64,000 bases of DNA from Clostridiales bacterium (lineage in GTDB: Bacteria; Bacillota; Clostridia; Oscillospirales; Acutalibacteraceae): NCBI GenBank assembly GCA_024684435.1, contig JAIKWV010000005.1, forward strand, positions 1 to 64,000. The letters run 5' to 3'. Below the pieces are notes generated by a model, which worked only from the letters and a program-made list of their open reading frames with translations, was not told the origin of the DNA and ran no database searches. Within the stretch, counting starts at the first letter, position 1. The number at the start of each line of letters is the position of its first letter. The position numbers were made by a program, and so were the translations under genes. Of this stretch, positions 49,774 to 59,631 are shown piece by piece.

Positions 49774-50250
49774 ATGTTAAGGATAGGACACGGATATGAT
49801 GTTCACCGCCTGGTACAGGGCAGAAGGCTCATTCTCGGCGGAGTGGAAATAGAATACGAAAAGGGACTTCTGGGTCATTCCGACGCGGACGTGCTGCTCC
49901 ATGCAATTTCCGATGCGCTTCTGGGCGCGGCGGCTTTCGGAGACATAGGCGGGATGTTCCCGGACAGCGATGAAAAATATAAGGATGCAGACAGCCTTGT
50001 GCTGCTGAAAGAGGTCGTAAAAAGGCTTCGTGACAGCGGTTATTCCCTGGGCAACATTGACGCTACGGTGATAGCTCAGGCGCCTAAGCTCAAAGCTTTT
50101 ATCGGTCAGATGAGGGAAAATATCGCGGCGGCCTGCGGAGTGGATAAGGATCTTATCAGTGTCAAGGCCACAACGGAAGAGGGACTCGGCTTTTCCGGCA
50201 GAGGAGAGGGCATAGCTGCCCATGCGGTCTGCATAATAACCAAAGAATAA
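49774..50250 (+). CDS. ispF: 2-C-methyl-D-erythritol 2,4-cyclodiphosphate synthase
   Basis: Fifth step of the MEP isoprenoid pathway, releasing CMP. The 158-aa protein has [11 protein letters not shown] (zinc Asp and His), [34 protein letters not shown] and the C-terminal [26 protein letters not shown] 49774 is used because AAAGGG lies upstream; it starts one base after the RNase M5 stop. Confidence 0.96.
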   Translation: MLRIGHGYDVHRLVQGRRLILGGVEIEYEKGLLGHSDADVLLHAISDALLGAAAFGDIGGMFPDSDEKYKDADSLVLLKEVVKRLRDSGYSLGNIDATVIAQAPKLKAFIGQMRENIAAACGVDKDLISVKATTEEGLGFSGRGEGIAAHAVCIITKE

Positions 50251-50301
50251 AAGACCCGGCAGTTTCAATGCAGGGTATCAACATAAAAAGGGCGTGGTAT
50301 A

Positions 50302-51183
50302 GTGTCTGAATATCTTAAAGGAATAAGTAATTTCATCAGGGAAGTAGGTTCGGTAATACAGTCTTTCCGGATCGCCGATCTGCTGGATATAATTCTGGTG
50401 GCGTTCATTATATACAGTATTATAAAACTTATCAGAGAAACGAGAGCGGCACTGCTGTTCAAGGGACTTTTGCTTGTAGGTGTGGCATATGTTATCATAT
50501 ATTGCCTCAATATGCAGGTGAGCAAGTTTATTTTCCAGAGACTGTTTACAAATATTATCATCGTTCTGTTCGTTCTGTTCCAGCCGGAAATACGGCACGC
50601 GTTGGAAAACGTGGGCAGAAGCAATATCTCTCTGGCAAATATATTCAACCGGAACGAAGAACAGCCTGATATTTCAGAGATCAAAAAAGCGATCATTGAA
50701 ATAGTTCGCGCCTGCAGTGATATGAGCAGTAAAAAAATAGGCGCATTGATCGTTTTTGAAAAAGAAACGCCCCTGGGCGAGATAATCCAGACAGGCACCG
50801 AAATAGACGCCACTGTCAGCAGAGAGCTTATAGGTAATATATTTTATCCGAAGTCCCCTCTGCATGACGGAGCCGTTATAATCCGCGCAGGCAGGATAAA
50901 AGCCGCGAGCTGTATATTGCCTCTTACTGAAAATCATTCGATCAGCAGCGATCTCGGCACCAGACACAGGGCGGCGTTGGGCATGAGCGAGGAGAGCGAC
51001 GCCGTTATACTGGTGGTGTCGGAGGAGACCGGCTGTATTTCCATAGCAAAGAACGGAAGGCTTCAAAGAGATGTTTCCGACGGCATAATCATGGAGAAGC
51101 TTACTGAGGAACTTGTGAACACGGCGTCTGCCTACAACAGAAAGACCGTTATTTCAAGACTGTTCGGCAGGGGCAGCCGCTGA
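50302..51183 (+). CDS. cdaA: Diadenylate cyclase CdaA
   Basis: Makes cyclic di-AMP from two ATP. The 293-aa protein has three membrane helices in the first 90 residues and a DAC domain with both hallmarks, DGA at 189-191 (SPLHDGAVIIR) and RHR at 221-223 (LGTRHRAALG). GTG start. It is followed by its usual regulator, a YbbR-domain protein, as in Bacillus cdaA-cdaR. Confidence 0.95.
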   Translation: MSEYLKGISNFIREVGSVIQSFRIADLLDIILVAFIIYSIIKLIRETRAALLFKGLLLVGVAYVIIYCLNMQVSKFIFQRLFTNIIIVLFVLFQPEIRHALENVGRSNISLANIFNRNEEQPDISEIKKAIIEIVRACSDMSSKKIGALIVFEKETPLGEIIQTGTEIDATVSRELIGNIFYPKSPLHDGAVIIRAGRIKAASCILPLTENHSISSDLGTRHRAALGMSEESDAVILVVSEETGCISIAKNGRLQRDVSDGIIMEKLTEELVNTASAYNRKTVISRLFGRGSR

Positions 51184-51240
51184 GCCGTTACCTGACTCTG
51201 ATCCCGTTTAAGCTGAACTGAGAAAGGACCTGATAGAATT

Positions 51241-52626
51241 ATGGATCAAGACAGAAATAAAACTCAAAATATAATAAACAAAAAAAGAAGACGCAGCAGA
51301 ATAATAAGCAAAAGGATAAGCAGAAGAATATCTAAAAAAAGGAAAAAAATAAATTTACATACTCTTTTCAGAAACAAAAAATTTACAATAGCGTTTTCTG
51401 TTATCTTATCCGTCTTTATATGGATGTTTGTAGCTGTCAATTATAGCCCGGTGGAGACAAGAGTTGTCAGCAATGTCCCGATAAGGCTCAATCTTGAGAA
51501 CAGCATACCGACAAAGCTCAACCTTACGCCCTTTGGGGAAACGCAATATTATGTGGATGTTACCGTAAAGGGCAAAAGAGTCCTGATAAATCAGCCTGCC
51601 CTTACTGAGGATGATCTGGTAGCCACTGTGGCTACAAATCAGGTGAATTCTCCCGGCAACCATTCGCTTCAGGTCAAGGTCTCTCCAAAGAATGAGAATG
51701 CCGATTTTGAAATAATAGAATATTCCAACGACTATATTCAGGTGTATTTTGACACATACAAAGAAAAAGAATACACCCTTGAGCCGGAAATAATATGCGA
51801 TAAGCTGGTTCCGGAGGGATATATGTGCGATAAAGATGATGAGGAAGACGTATTCGCATCCACAAAAAAGATCAAGATCGCAGGCCCCGCATCGGAGATA
51901 GATAAAATCGACAAAGTGATCGCTCAGGTCGTGATAGACGAACCCCTTACAAAAAACCAGACCTTCAAAGCAGAGATCATACCGGTCAACGAGAAAAACA
52001 GCAGCGAACAGTTCAAGTATCTGACTTACGGCGTTTCCGAAGGGGATATAAGCGTAACGGTGCGTGTGAGAAAAAAGGACACATTACCGGTAGGAGTATC
52101 ATTCAAAAACCTCCCCGCATATTACATTAAAAATCCTCTTAAGGTCACAGTAAGACCCTCCGCGGCGGATATTGCAATGGAGGAGGACAAGCTTGAAAGC
52201 GCGAAGAGCGTAATTCTGGGAGCGGTCGATTTTAACGCGCTTTCGCCGTCAAACAACAAATTTACATTCAAAGCTTCAGACGTTACAGAGGCGAAGATCT
52301 TAGACGGTACCAAGGAATTCCACGCAACGGTGGATATGTCCGGATTCGGAACGGTCACAGGGCTGACAGTACAGAACATTCCCGATGCTGCCGCAAAGGA
52401 CGGTAAAACCGTGACCGCAGTATCAAATGAAATAAAAAATATCGTTGCTGTGGGACCTGAGGATATGTTGAGTCAGATAAATTCCGAAAAGCTTGTAGCA
52501 AGATTGGACGTTTCAAACGTCGATACCGGCAAAACCACTCAGGTCATACCCGTGATCGTTGAGCTGAAGGATATGGACAGATGCTGGATATACGGAAGCT
52601 ACAGCGTAACGGTGACCGTTAAATAA
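51241..52626 (+). CDS. cdaR: YbbR-domain protein (CdaR-like)
   Basis: A 461-aa membrane-anchored protein. The first 45 residues are extremely basic (RRRSRIISKRISRRISKKRKK), followed by one membrane helix (KFTIAFSVILSVFIWMFVAVNY) and about four extracellular YbbR beta domains of 85 residues. CdaR binds and modulates the cyclase CdaA from outside. It follows cdaA by 57 bp, with GAAAGGA upstream of the ATG. The long basic N-terminus is unusual for the family. Confidence 0.88.
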   Translation: MDQDRNKTQNIINKKRRRSRIISKRISRRISKKRKKINLHTLFRNKKFTIAFSVILSVFIWMFVAVNYSPVETRVVSNVPIRLNLENSIPTKLNLTPFGETQYYVDVTVKGKRVLINQPALTEDDLVATVATNQVNSPGNHSLQVKVSPKNENADFEIIEYSNDYIQVYFDTYKEKEYTLEPEIICDKLVPEGYMCDKDDEEDVFASTKKIKIAGPASEIDKIDKVIAQVVIDEPLTKNQTFKAEIIPVNEKNSSEQFKYLTYGVSEGDISVTVRVRKKDTLPVGVSFKNLPAYYIKNPLKVTVRPSAADIAMEEDKLESAKSVILGAVDFNALSPSNNKFTFKASDVTEAKILDGTKEFHATVDMSGFGTVTGLTVQNIPDAAAKDGKTVTAVSNEIKNIVAVGPEDMLSQINSEKLVARLDVSNVDTGKTTQVIPVIVELKDMDRCWIYGSYSVTVTVK

Positions 52627-52662
52627 ACTAAAAATATCAGCGCAAAAAGGAGTTGACTGCCC

Positions 52663-54030
52663 ATGAAAAAAAGAATAATGACCCTTGTGGCAGTCGTGCT
52701 GCTTATATGCACCCTTTTGAGCGGCTGCTCCACGGATATAAAAACCGTATCCGACACATTGAGACCGCCTAAGCTGTATGGAGAAAACGGCGAAATGCAG
52801 AAGGCGTTTGAGAAGTATGCCGGGAAAGACGTTTTGATGAAACCCGCTGTGTCCGGCGATTACAGATCGGCTTTTGTGCTGTACGATATTGACGGCGACG
52901 GTTCTGAAGAAGTGCTTGTGTTTTACGCCGAGAGCAGCAACAAATCGGCGGTAAAGCTTGCAATAATGCAGAAAAAGGACAAGCAGTGGGTACCGGTGGT
53001 CAACCGTCCCGGCTCGGGCAGTGAGGTCTACTCAGTTACTTTTTCAGATATGAACAAGGACGGATTCAGCGAGATCATAGTCGGCTGGAGCCTGTATGAA
53101 AAATCCTCGGATAAGATATTCACTGTTTTCAGCTGTCGGGAAAAGCTTGCAAATATGGATTCGCTGTGTACTGAAGAATTCACGTACATGATGCCTGCCG
53201 ATCTTGACAATGACGGCTTGGAGGAAATATTCTATATTTCACTTGACGCTACAAACAAAACAAGACAGGCTTCAGCAAAGCTGTTGAAGCTGTGGGAAGA
53301 CAATACCATGAAGCCGATAGGCGAGGTGAAGCTGGATGCCGGCGTGAGCGGATACAAATCGGTAAAATTCGATCCGTTGTCCGGAAGTTCCCCAAAGAGA
53401 ATATATCTTGATGCGGTCAAGGGCGAGAACCAGATGATAACCGACGTTGTTTACTATGATGTTAATTCCCGTACACTGGTCGCGCCGCTTTTGGATAAGG
53501 AATCTCAGTCCAATATACAGACATGGAGAAGCATAAGTCTGCCGAGCATGGACGTAAATTCCGACGGCATAATAGAGATACCCACCCAGTCTGTTCTCAA
53601 GGGAGGAAAAGAGGTAAATAACAATAACGATTCTTCCTCTAATCTGTACAGGACAGATTGGTGTCAGCTTGTGGGAAACAAGCTTCAGACAGTTATTTAT
53701 TCCTACACGGATGTTGAAAACGGATATATTTTTTCAATACCCGAAAGATTTTTAAGAAGCGCAACAATAGAAAAAAATTCCGACGACGGTATCGTTACGC
53801 TCTATAATTACAGCCGTAGCAGAGACAAGAGGGGAGATGCCCTGCTTACTATAAAGTCTGTTGACGAAAGCGTGTGGGCAAGCGCAACGAATAAATCAGG
53901 CTTCAGGGAGATCATGTCTGCCAACGGCAAGATCATTGCTTATAAGATAACAAATGACGGCAAAGAGCTTGAAATAACACCGGAGGAATTGAGCAGGTGC
54001 CTTATAAGGCTGGACTATAACAATAATTAA
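52663..54030 (+). CDS. Lipoprotein with calcium-type DxDxDG repeats, unknown function
   Basis: A 455-aa lipoprotein: signal peptide with lipobox LSGC (Cys22). Four acidic loops of EF-hand/FG-GAP style are seen: DIDGDG (75-80), DMNKDG (129-134), DLDNDG (180-185) and DVNSDG (about 300), each followed by SEE/SEI/LEE/IIE, suggesting a beta-propeller with bound Ca2+. No enzyme motif. It lies between cdaR and a two-component system with 16 bp to the regulator, so it may be a sensory accessory. RBS AAAAGGAG. Confidence 0.7.
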   Translation: MKKRIMTLVAVVLLICTLLSGCSTDIKTVSDTLRPPKLYGENGEMQKAFEKYAGKDVLMKPAVSGDYRSAFVLYDIDGDGSEEVLVFYAESSNKSAVKLAIMQKKDKQWVPVVNRPGSGSEVYSVTFSDMNKDGFSEIIVGWSLYEKSSDKIFTVFSCREKLANMDSLCTEEFTYMMPADLDNDGLEEIFYISLDATNKTRQASAKLLKLWEDNTMKPIGEVKLDAGVSGYKSVKFDPLSGSSPKRIYLDAVKGENQMITDVVYYDVNSRTLVAPLLDKESQSNIQTWRSISLPSMDVNSDGIIEIPTQSVLKGGKEVNNNNDSSSNLYRTDWCQLVGNKLQTVIYSYTDVENGYIFSIPERFLRSATIEKNSDDGIVTLYNYSRSRDKRGDALLTIKSVDESVWASATNKSGFREIMSANGKIIAYKITNDGKELEITPEELSRCLIRLDYNNN

Positions 54031-54046
54031 AAGGAGAAATATATCA

Positions 54047-54748
54047 ATGAAAAGAGTGCTGGTCGCAGAGGACGAATCCGCAATAAGGGAGTTTATAGTG
54101 ATAAATCTTGTAAGAAGCGGTTACACGGTTGTGGATGTTCCGGACGGAGCAAAAGCTATAGAGGCGTTCAATGACTGCAACGGGGATTTTGACGTTGCGC
54201 TTTTGGATATAATGATGCCGGAAATGGACGGCCTGGAGGTCTGCAAAAGGCTCAGAGCCATGAGCGGAAGCATAGGTATCATAATGCTTACCGCCAAAGC
54301 TCAGGAGATGGACAGGGTGACCGGGCTTATGTTGGGCGCGGATGATTATGTAGTAAAGCCCTTTTCTCCTTCAGAGCTTATGGCAAGGGTGGACGCGGTG
54401 TACAGGCGCGTCGCAATGCTTTCCGAAAAAAATAACGGCGGTTCGGATTCCGGAGTATTTTTCAGCGACGGTTTTGCATTGAATACAAGAAACAGGACTC
54501 TTACCCGCAACGGTAAGCATATAGAGCTTACCCAGGTCGAGTTTCAGATAATGGAATTTTTCTTTAAAAATCAGGGCGTGGCGCTTAGCCGCACCGACAT
54601 ACTCAAAGGCGTATGGGGCATAGAAAACCCCGGAGAGGAAAAAATAGTCGATGTGAACATCAGGCGCCTTCGCATGAAGATAGAGGACGAGCCCTCCGAG
54701 CCCAAGCATCTGCTTACGGTCTGGGGCAAGGGATATGAATGGGTATAA
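54047..54748 (+). CDS. OmpR/PhoB-type response regulator
   Basis: A 233-aa regulator with an N-terminal receiver domain (AEDE metal-binding acids, phospho-acceptor Asp54 in LLDIMMPEMDG, Lys in VVKPFSP) and a C-terminal winged helix (LTQVEFQIMEFFFKNQGVALSRTDILKGVWG, VDVNIRRLRMKIED). Partner of the kinase that begins 48 bp downstream. Its target genes are not visible. Confidence 0.95.
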   Translation: MKRVLVAEDESAIREFIVINLVRSGYTVVDVPDGAKAIEAFNDCNGDFDVALLDIMMPEMDGLEVCKRLRAMSGSIGIIMLTAKAQEMDRVTGLMLGADDYVVKPFSPSELMARVDAVYRRVAMLSEKNNGGSDSGVFFSDGFALNTRNRTLTRNGKHIELTQVEFQIMEFFFKNQGVALSRTDILKGVWGIENPGEEKIVDVNIRRLRMKIEDEPSEPKHLLTVWGKGYEWV

Positions 54749-54796
54749 ACAGCTTACATAAAATGATCTGAACGTTTACAAAGGGAGGTGTGTCGG

Positions 54797-56236
54797 ATGA
54801 AAGCAAAAATGAGCGGTATTACAAAGCGATGGATAAAAGGCACTTTGATGGGCATTTCATTTTTGATAATAGCCGTTTCTGTGGTCGTGCTGATATTTGT
54901 GAAGAATTATTATAACAACACCGTTTCCATGACCTTGCTTTCCAACGACACAGATCTTTTGTCTACATTCTTTAACGTCAACTCCATTAAGACGGACGAG
55001 GATTTTTACGAGACATCAAGAGAGTATATTGAGAACTTTGAAAGTAAGGACCTTATGGAGGTTTGGATAATCGACGACAGAGGAAAGGTCATACTTTCGA
55101 GTACGGGCTTTGCGGTGACAGACAATGTTGAAATGCCCGATTACAATATGGCCCTCACATCTCCGATAGGCAGGGGAGAATGGTCGGGTAAATATATGAC
55201 CGGCGAGCCGGTCTCCACCATGACCACAGTTCTGCCGTCAAGGGAGGATAAGCCCATCGGAGCCATAAGATACATTGTTTCCAAAAGAGGAATAAACCAA
55301 AGGTTCGCAATAGTTGCGCTGATCGTTATGGCTGTATGTCTTATGTCCATAGGTCTTGTTGTGGCATCGGGATTGTTTTTCCTTAAATCAATAGTGCGTC
55401 CTATTTCAGATATAAACAACATCGCCCGGAGGATAGCAGAGGGAGATTACGCCGCCAGGATAAAGGGTTACAGACAAGACGACGAGATCGGAGAGCTGAG
55501 TAAAACAATAAATTATATGGCGGAGGAAATAGGAAGCGCTGACAAGGCTAAAAATGATTTCATTTCCACAATTTCCCATGAGCTGAGAACTCCGCTTACC
55601 GCGATAAAGGGTTGGGGCGAGACCATATTACAGGTCTGCGAAAGCGACTATGCCCTGACAAAGAGGGGAATAGAAGTAATAATAGGCGAGTCGCGCAGGC
55701 TTTCCGGCATGGTGGAGGAGCTTCTGGATTTCTCCCGTATGCAGGACGGAAGGCTGATTTACAACAAAGAGAAAATAGACGTGCTTGCGGAGCTGGACGA
55801 AACCATATTTATATTCAAGGAGCGCGCTCTGCGTGAGGGCATAGAGCTGGTGTACAACTCCACCGATATGCCTGCGCCCATGATGGGCGACCCGGGACGA
55901 ATAAAACAGGTGTTCGTGAATATTATCGACAACTCTTTCAAATATACCGAGCAGGGCGGAAAGGTGACCGTTTTAGCTGAGATAGTTGACAGCGATCTTA
56001 TCATCACCGTTTCAGATACCGGCTGCGGTATATCCAAGGAGGATCTGTCAAAGGTAAAGCAGAAATTTTATAAGGCAAACACCTCCGTGAGAGGTTCCGG
56101 AATAGGTCTTGCAGTTGCTGATGAAATAGTCAAAAAGCACGGCGGAGAGTTGACGGTGGACAGTATCGTAGGTCTGGGCACAACGGTGAAAATATCCCTG
56201 CCTATAGAACCCGTTCCTCTTGCCAATAACATATAA
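54797..56236 (+). CDS. Sensor histidine kinase
   Basis: A 479-aa membrane kinase: two membrane helices (about 10-35 and 175-200) enclosing an extracellular PAS-like domain, HAMP, HisKA with phospho-His in FISTISHELRTPLTAIKG (about residue 260), and HATPase_c with N-box VFVNIIDNSFKYTE, G1 DTGCGI and G2 GSGIGLA. ATG 54797 follows GGGAGGTG. The layout fits the WalK/PhoR/ResE group. Confidence 0.94.
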   Translation: MKAKMSGITKRWIKGTLMGISFLIIAVSVVVLIFVKNYYNNTVSMTLLSNDTDLLSTFFNVNSIKTDEDFYETSREYIENFESKDLMEVWIIDDRGKVILSSTGFAVTDNVEMPDYNMALTSPIGRGEWSGKYMTGEPVSTMTTVLPSREDKPIGAIRYIVSKRGINQRFAIVALIVMAVCLMSIGLVVASGLFFLKSIVRPISDINNIARRIAEGDYAARIKGYRQDDEIGELSKTINYMAEEIGSADKAKNDFISTISHELRTPLTAIKGWGETILQVCESDYALTKRGIEVIIGESRRLSGMVEELLDFSRMQDGRLIYNKEKIDVLAELDETIFIFKERALREGIELVYNSTDMPAPMMGDPGRIKQVFVNIIDNSFKYTEQGGKVTVLAEIVDSDLIITVSDTGCGISKEDLSKVKQKFYKANTSVRGSGIGLAVADEIVKKHGGELTVDSIVGLGTTVKISLPIEPVPLANNI

Positions 56237-56253
56237 TTGAAAGGATCAATACC

Positions 56254-57378
56254 ATGAGCAAAAAAGAAAAATCATCCTGCCCCACTGTTTCCGTGGGCGG
56301 AGAAGCATTGATGGAAGGTATAATGATGCGGGGTCCCCAAGGCGCCGCCATGTCCCTGAGACTGCCCGACGGCAGTATCGAGACCACCATGAAGGAGGTC
56401 AAATCTCCAAAGGAAAAGTGTAAGATATTAGGTTTTCCATTCATAAGAGGACCGGTGAGTTTTATTGATTCCATGATTTTCGGCTACAAGTGTCTTATGG
56501 AGTCCGCGGAAAAGACGGCGATGGCGACGGAGACCGACACGGATAATATGTCCAAGCTTGACAAATGGATAGAGGATCACTTCGGGCACAAGATGATGAC
56601 CGCCATAGGCGTTATCGGCACTGTGCTGGGCTTTGGCATTGCATTTCTTCTGTTTGTATGGATGCCCGCCTTCCTTTTCGATACGGTCAATGATAAGCTT
56701 GCTCACGGCGGCATAGCTGCGTGGAAAACCGTATTTGAGGGCGTATTGAGGATAATCCTTTTCATTGTATATATGTCTCTTGTATCCAGAATGAAAGAGA
56801 TCAGGAGAGTTTTTATGTACCACGGAGCGGAGCATAAGTCCATATTCTGCTATGAGCACGGACTTGAGCTCACTGTGGAAAACGTCAGGAAGCAGATAAG
56901 GTTCCATCCCAGGTGCGGCACCAGCTTCATTTTCCTGACCCTGCTTTTGAGCATACTTATATCTTCAATAGTCGCGTCGATATTCCCGCAGCTCAGAGGA
57001 GCGGATCTGCGCTGGCTCTGGATAATCGTCAAGGTCCTGCTGCTGCCGGTCATAATGAGCCTGGGCTATGAGTTTATCAGAATAGCCGGCAAACACGGGG
57101 ACAATATATTGGTAAAAATCATTGCTGCCCCTGGTCTGTGGGTGCAGAGGATAACCACCAAGGAGCCTACGGACGATATCATAGAGGTAGGTATCTGTGC
57201 GCTTAAGGCGGCGCTGGGTATGCCTGTTGAGATGCTTATAAAGCCTGAAGGAGCGGAAGAAGCGGCTGAAATAGAGGCGGAAATGACCCCTGAGCCTGAT
57301 ACCGAAGCAGCGGAAGAAACAGCCGAAGAACCGAAAGCCGAGACGGCGGAGCCTGCCGATGAGGGTACGGAAAACTGA
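56254..57378 (+). CDS. yqhQ: DUF1385 membrane protein (YqhQ-like)
   Basis: A 374-aa protein with the family opening VGGEALMEGIMMRGPQGAAMS, the conserved YHGAEHKSIFCYEHG and HPRCGTSFIF blocks, about four membrane helices, and an Ala/Glu-rich acidic tail (55 residues). Next to prmC, as in many Firmicutes; biochemical role unknown. RBS GAAAGGATC. Confidence 0.88.
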   Translation: MSKKEKSSCPTVSVGGEALMEGIMMRGPQGAAMSLRLPDGSIETTMKEVKSPKEKCKILGFPFIRGPVSFIDSMIFGYKCLMESAEKTAMATETDTDNMSKLDKWIEDHFGHKMMTAIGVIGTVLGFGIAFLLFVWMPAFLFDTVNDKLAHGGIAAWKTVFEGVLRIILFIVYMSLVSRMKEIRRVFMYHGAEHKSIFCYEHGLELTVENVRKQIRFHPRCGTSFIFLTLLLSILISSIVASIFPQLRGADLRWLWIIVKVLLLPVIMSLGYEFIRIAGKHGDNILVKIIAAPGLWVQRITTKEPTDDIIEVGICALKAALGMPVEMLIKPEGAEEAAEIEAEMTPEPDTEAAEETAEEPKAETAEPADEGTEN

Positions 57379-57381
57379 AAT

Positions 57382-58239
57382 ATGACTTACAGAGAACTGC
57401 AAAAATTTGCAGAGGAAAGGCTGAAAAATAACGGCGTTGAAGACAGCTCTTTTGACGCTCTCTGCCTTGTTGAACATTTCACCGGCAAGAATAAGACCCG
57501 ACTGAAGCTTGAGGATAATTCAGAAGTTGACAGTGAGCATGAAACAGCGGTGTTACACGGCGTTGACAGAAGGATCGCCGGTGAGCCTCTGCAGTATATA
57601 TTGGGAGAATGGGAGTTTTACGGTTTTCCGTTTAAAGTCGGTACAGGTGTATTGATCCCTCGACCGGAGACAGAAATGCTGGTTGACTTTGGTGTAAAGC
57701 TTGCAAAAGACATAAAGTCTCCTGTGATTTTCGATCTGTGCGCGGGAAGCGGTTGTATAGGTATATCCGCGGCAAAGCTTCTTCCGGATGCCCGTGTTTA
57801 CTGTGTGGAAAAATCCCCGGCAGCATTTGAATATCTTAATAAAAATATTGGACTGAATCGCGTGGACAACGTGACGGCTGTCATGGGAGACATATTTGAC
57901 GGATTAAAAAGCTTCGGTCTGCCTGAGCCTGATATAATCTTATCAAACCCACCTTATATTGAGAGTGATATGCTGAATACTCTTCAGCCCGAGGTGCGGC
58001 TTGAGCCGATGGAGGCTCTGGACGGGGGAGAGGACGGATACATTTTTTATGAATGTATAGCTTCTCGCTGGCTGCCCTTTGTAAAGGGCGCGTTGGCTGT
58101 AGAGTGCGGAGAAGGTCAGGCGGAAAAGATAGCTTTAATGTTTGAAACAGACGAAATTTTAAAAGATTTCAATAATATAAAGCGAGTTGTAATAAGGAGG
58201 AAAAGCGGATGCTCAGAAACTTGTGGAGCGGAGGGTTAA
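57382..58239 (+). CDS. prmC: Release factor glutamine methyltransferase
   Basis: Methylates the GGQ glutamine of RF1/RF2. The 285-aa enzyme has an N-terminal helical domain, VLIPRPETE (90-98), the SAM site FDLCAGSGCIGIS (117-129) and catalytic NPPY (189-192). It starts 3 bp after yqhQ and overlaps the next gene by 31 bp. Confidence 0.95.
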   Translation: MTYRELQKFAEERLKNNGVEDSSFDALCLVEHFTGKNKTRLKLEDNSEVDSEHETAVLHGVDRRIAGEPLQYILGEWEFYGFPFKVGTGVLIPRPETEMLVDFGVKLAKDIKSPVIFDLCAGSGCIGISAAKLLPDARVYCVEKSPAAFEYLNKNIGLNRVDNVTAVMGDIFDGLKSFGLPEPDIILSNPPYIESDMLNTLQPEVRLEPMEALDGGEDGYIFYECIASRWLPFVKGALAVECGEGQAEKIALMFETDEILKDFNNIKRVVIRRKSGCSETCGAEG

Positions 58240-58877
58240 GCAAGGAAGAAATTTTTATTTCCATAATGTCCAGTATCTTCGTTGTGTTCTGCACCTTGCC
58301 GGTGCATGAATTTGCCCATGCCTTTGTTGCAACAAAACTTGGCGATCCCACGCCTAAGCTTCAGGGCCGACTCACCTTAAGCCCCTTTGCACATATAGAC
58401 TGGATAGGCGCTCTTATGATAATACTTGTGGGCTTCGGTTACGCAAAGCCCGTACAAGTGAATATGAGAAACTTCAAGAGGAAGAAACTCTATATGGGGC
58501 TTACCGCCGCGGCGGGTCCTTTGTCAAATCTGATAATGGCGTTTGTTTTTCTTCTGCTTCTTTGCGTCTCAAGCAAGTATTACATGAACGGCGCAGAATT
58601 TGCCCAGTATCTGGTTTATTTCTTTAAATATGCTGCTTATATCAATATTGCCCTTGCGGTATTCAACTTGCTTCCGGTGCCTCCCTTAGACGGCTCAAGG
58701 ATATTGACAATAATACTGCCAAACAAATATTATTACAAGATCATGCAGTATGAGAGGTATATAATAATAGGCGTTATGATCCTGCTGTTTACCGGAGCGC
58801 TGACCAGACCTCTGGGCTTTATTACGGGAGCCGTTTACAACGGCATGGTAAATTTAGCTTATAATATCATATTCTGA
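58209..58877 (+). CDS. Site-2 protease family (M50) membrane protein
   Basis: A 222-aa zinc metalloprotease of the compact M50 class, with HEFAH (33-37) in the first helix, FGYAKPVQVN, and the LDG motif in PVPPLDGSRIL giving the third zinc ligand. About six membrane helices. GGAGGAAAAGCGG lies inside the prmC end. Its substrate is unknown; it sits just before scpAB, an arrangement common in Clostridia. Confidence 0.9.
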   Translation: MLRNLWSGGLSKEEIFISIMSSIFVVFCTLPVHEFAHAFVATKLGDPTPKLQGRLTLSPFAHIDWIGALMIILVGFGYAKPVQVNMRNFKRKKLYMGLTAAAGPLSNLIMAFVFLLLLCVSSKYYMNGAEFAQYLVYFFKYAAYINIALAVFNLLPVPPLDGSRILTIILPNKYYYKIMQYERYIIIGVMILLFTGALTRPLGFITGAVYNGMVNLAYNIIF

Positions 58878-58893
58878 TATAACGGGTGCTGAT

Positions 58894-59631
58894 ATGGAAA
58901 CAACTATTTCTTACAAATTAGACAGCTTTGAAGGGCCTATGGACTTGCTTCTGCATCTGATAAGCAAGCACAAGGTGAGCATAAACGACGTGCCCATACT
59001 TGACCTTGTTGAGCAGTATCTTGACTATATGCGCATGATGAACGAGGAAAACCTGGAAATAGCAAGCGAGTTCCTTGAAATGGCGGCAAGGCTGGTTTAC
59101 ATCAAAACAGTGTCTCTTTTGCCTGTTCATGAGGAGGCTGAAAAGCTTACCGAGGAGCTTCGGGGAGAGCTTACGGAGTACAGGGACTGCCAGCTCGTTG
59201 CGGGGATGCTTGCAGAGCAGGCAAACGGCTTCGGATATATGTCCCGAAAGCCCCAGGAGTTTGAACCGGATCTTAAATATACAAGGAAGCACGAGCCTTA
59301 TGAGATCTACAGGGCGTTTATCAGCGCCGTGGGCAAGGGAAAACGCAGACTGCCGCCTCCCATTGAGGCGTTCTCCGGCATAATAGCCCACAAGATAGTT
59401 TCCGTTGCCAGCAGGGTCAGCTTTATACTCGATTATCTCAAAACAAAACCCCGGCAGAAGCTGTCAAAGATGTTCGATTCAGCTGAGTCACGTTCAGAGC
59501 TGGTGGCTACGTTCCTTGCGGTGCTTGCCCTGATAAAGGCAAAGCGCATCACCGCAGAGGGGGACGGGGAGGACACCGTCATTCAGGTACAGACAAAGGA
59601 CGAGGAGTGGAGACAAATTGATAGTGAATGA
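58894..59631 (+). CDS. scpA: Segregation and condensation protein A
   Basis: Kleisin subunit of the SMC complex. In 245 aa there is the N-terminal FEGPMDLLLHLISKHKVSINDVPILDL segment that binds the Smc neck, LEMAARLVYIKTVSLLP, and the C-terminal winged helix (VATFLAVLALIKAKRI). It overlaps scpB by 14 bp. Confidence 0.96.
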   Translation: METTISYKLDSFEGPMDLLLHLISKHKVSINDVPILDLVEQYLDYMRMMNEENLEIASEFLEMAARLVYIKTVSLLPVHEEAEKLTEELRGELTEYRDCQLVAGMLAEQANGFGYMSRKPQEFEPDLKYTRKHEPYEIYRAFISAVGKGKRRLPPPIEAFSGIIAHKIVSVASRVSFILDYLKTKPRQKLSKMFDSAESRSELVATFLAVLALIKAKRITAEGDGEDTVIQVQTKDEEWRQIDSE

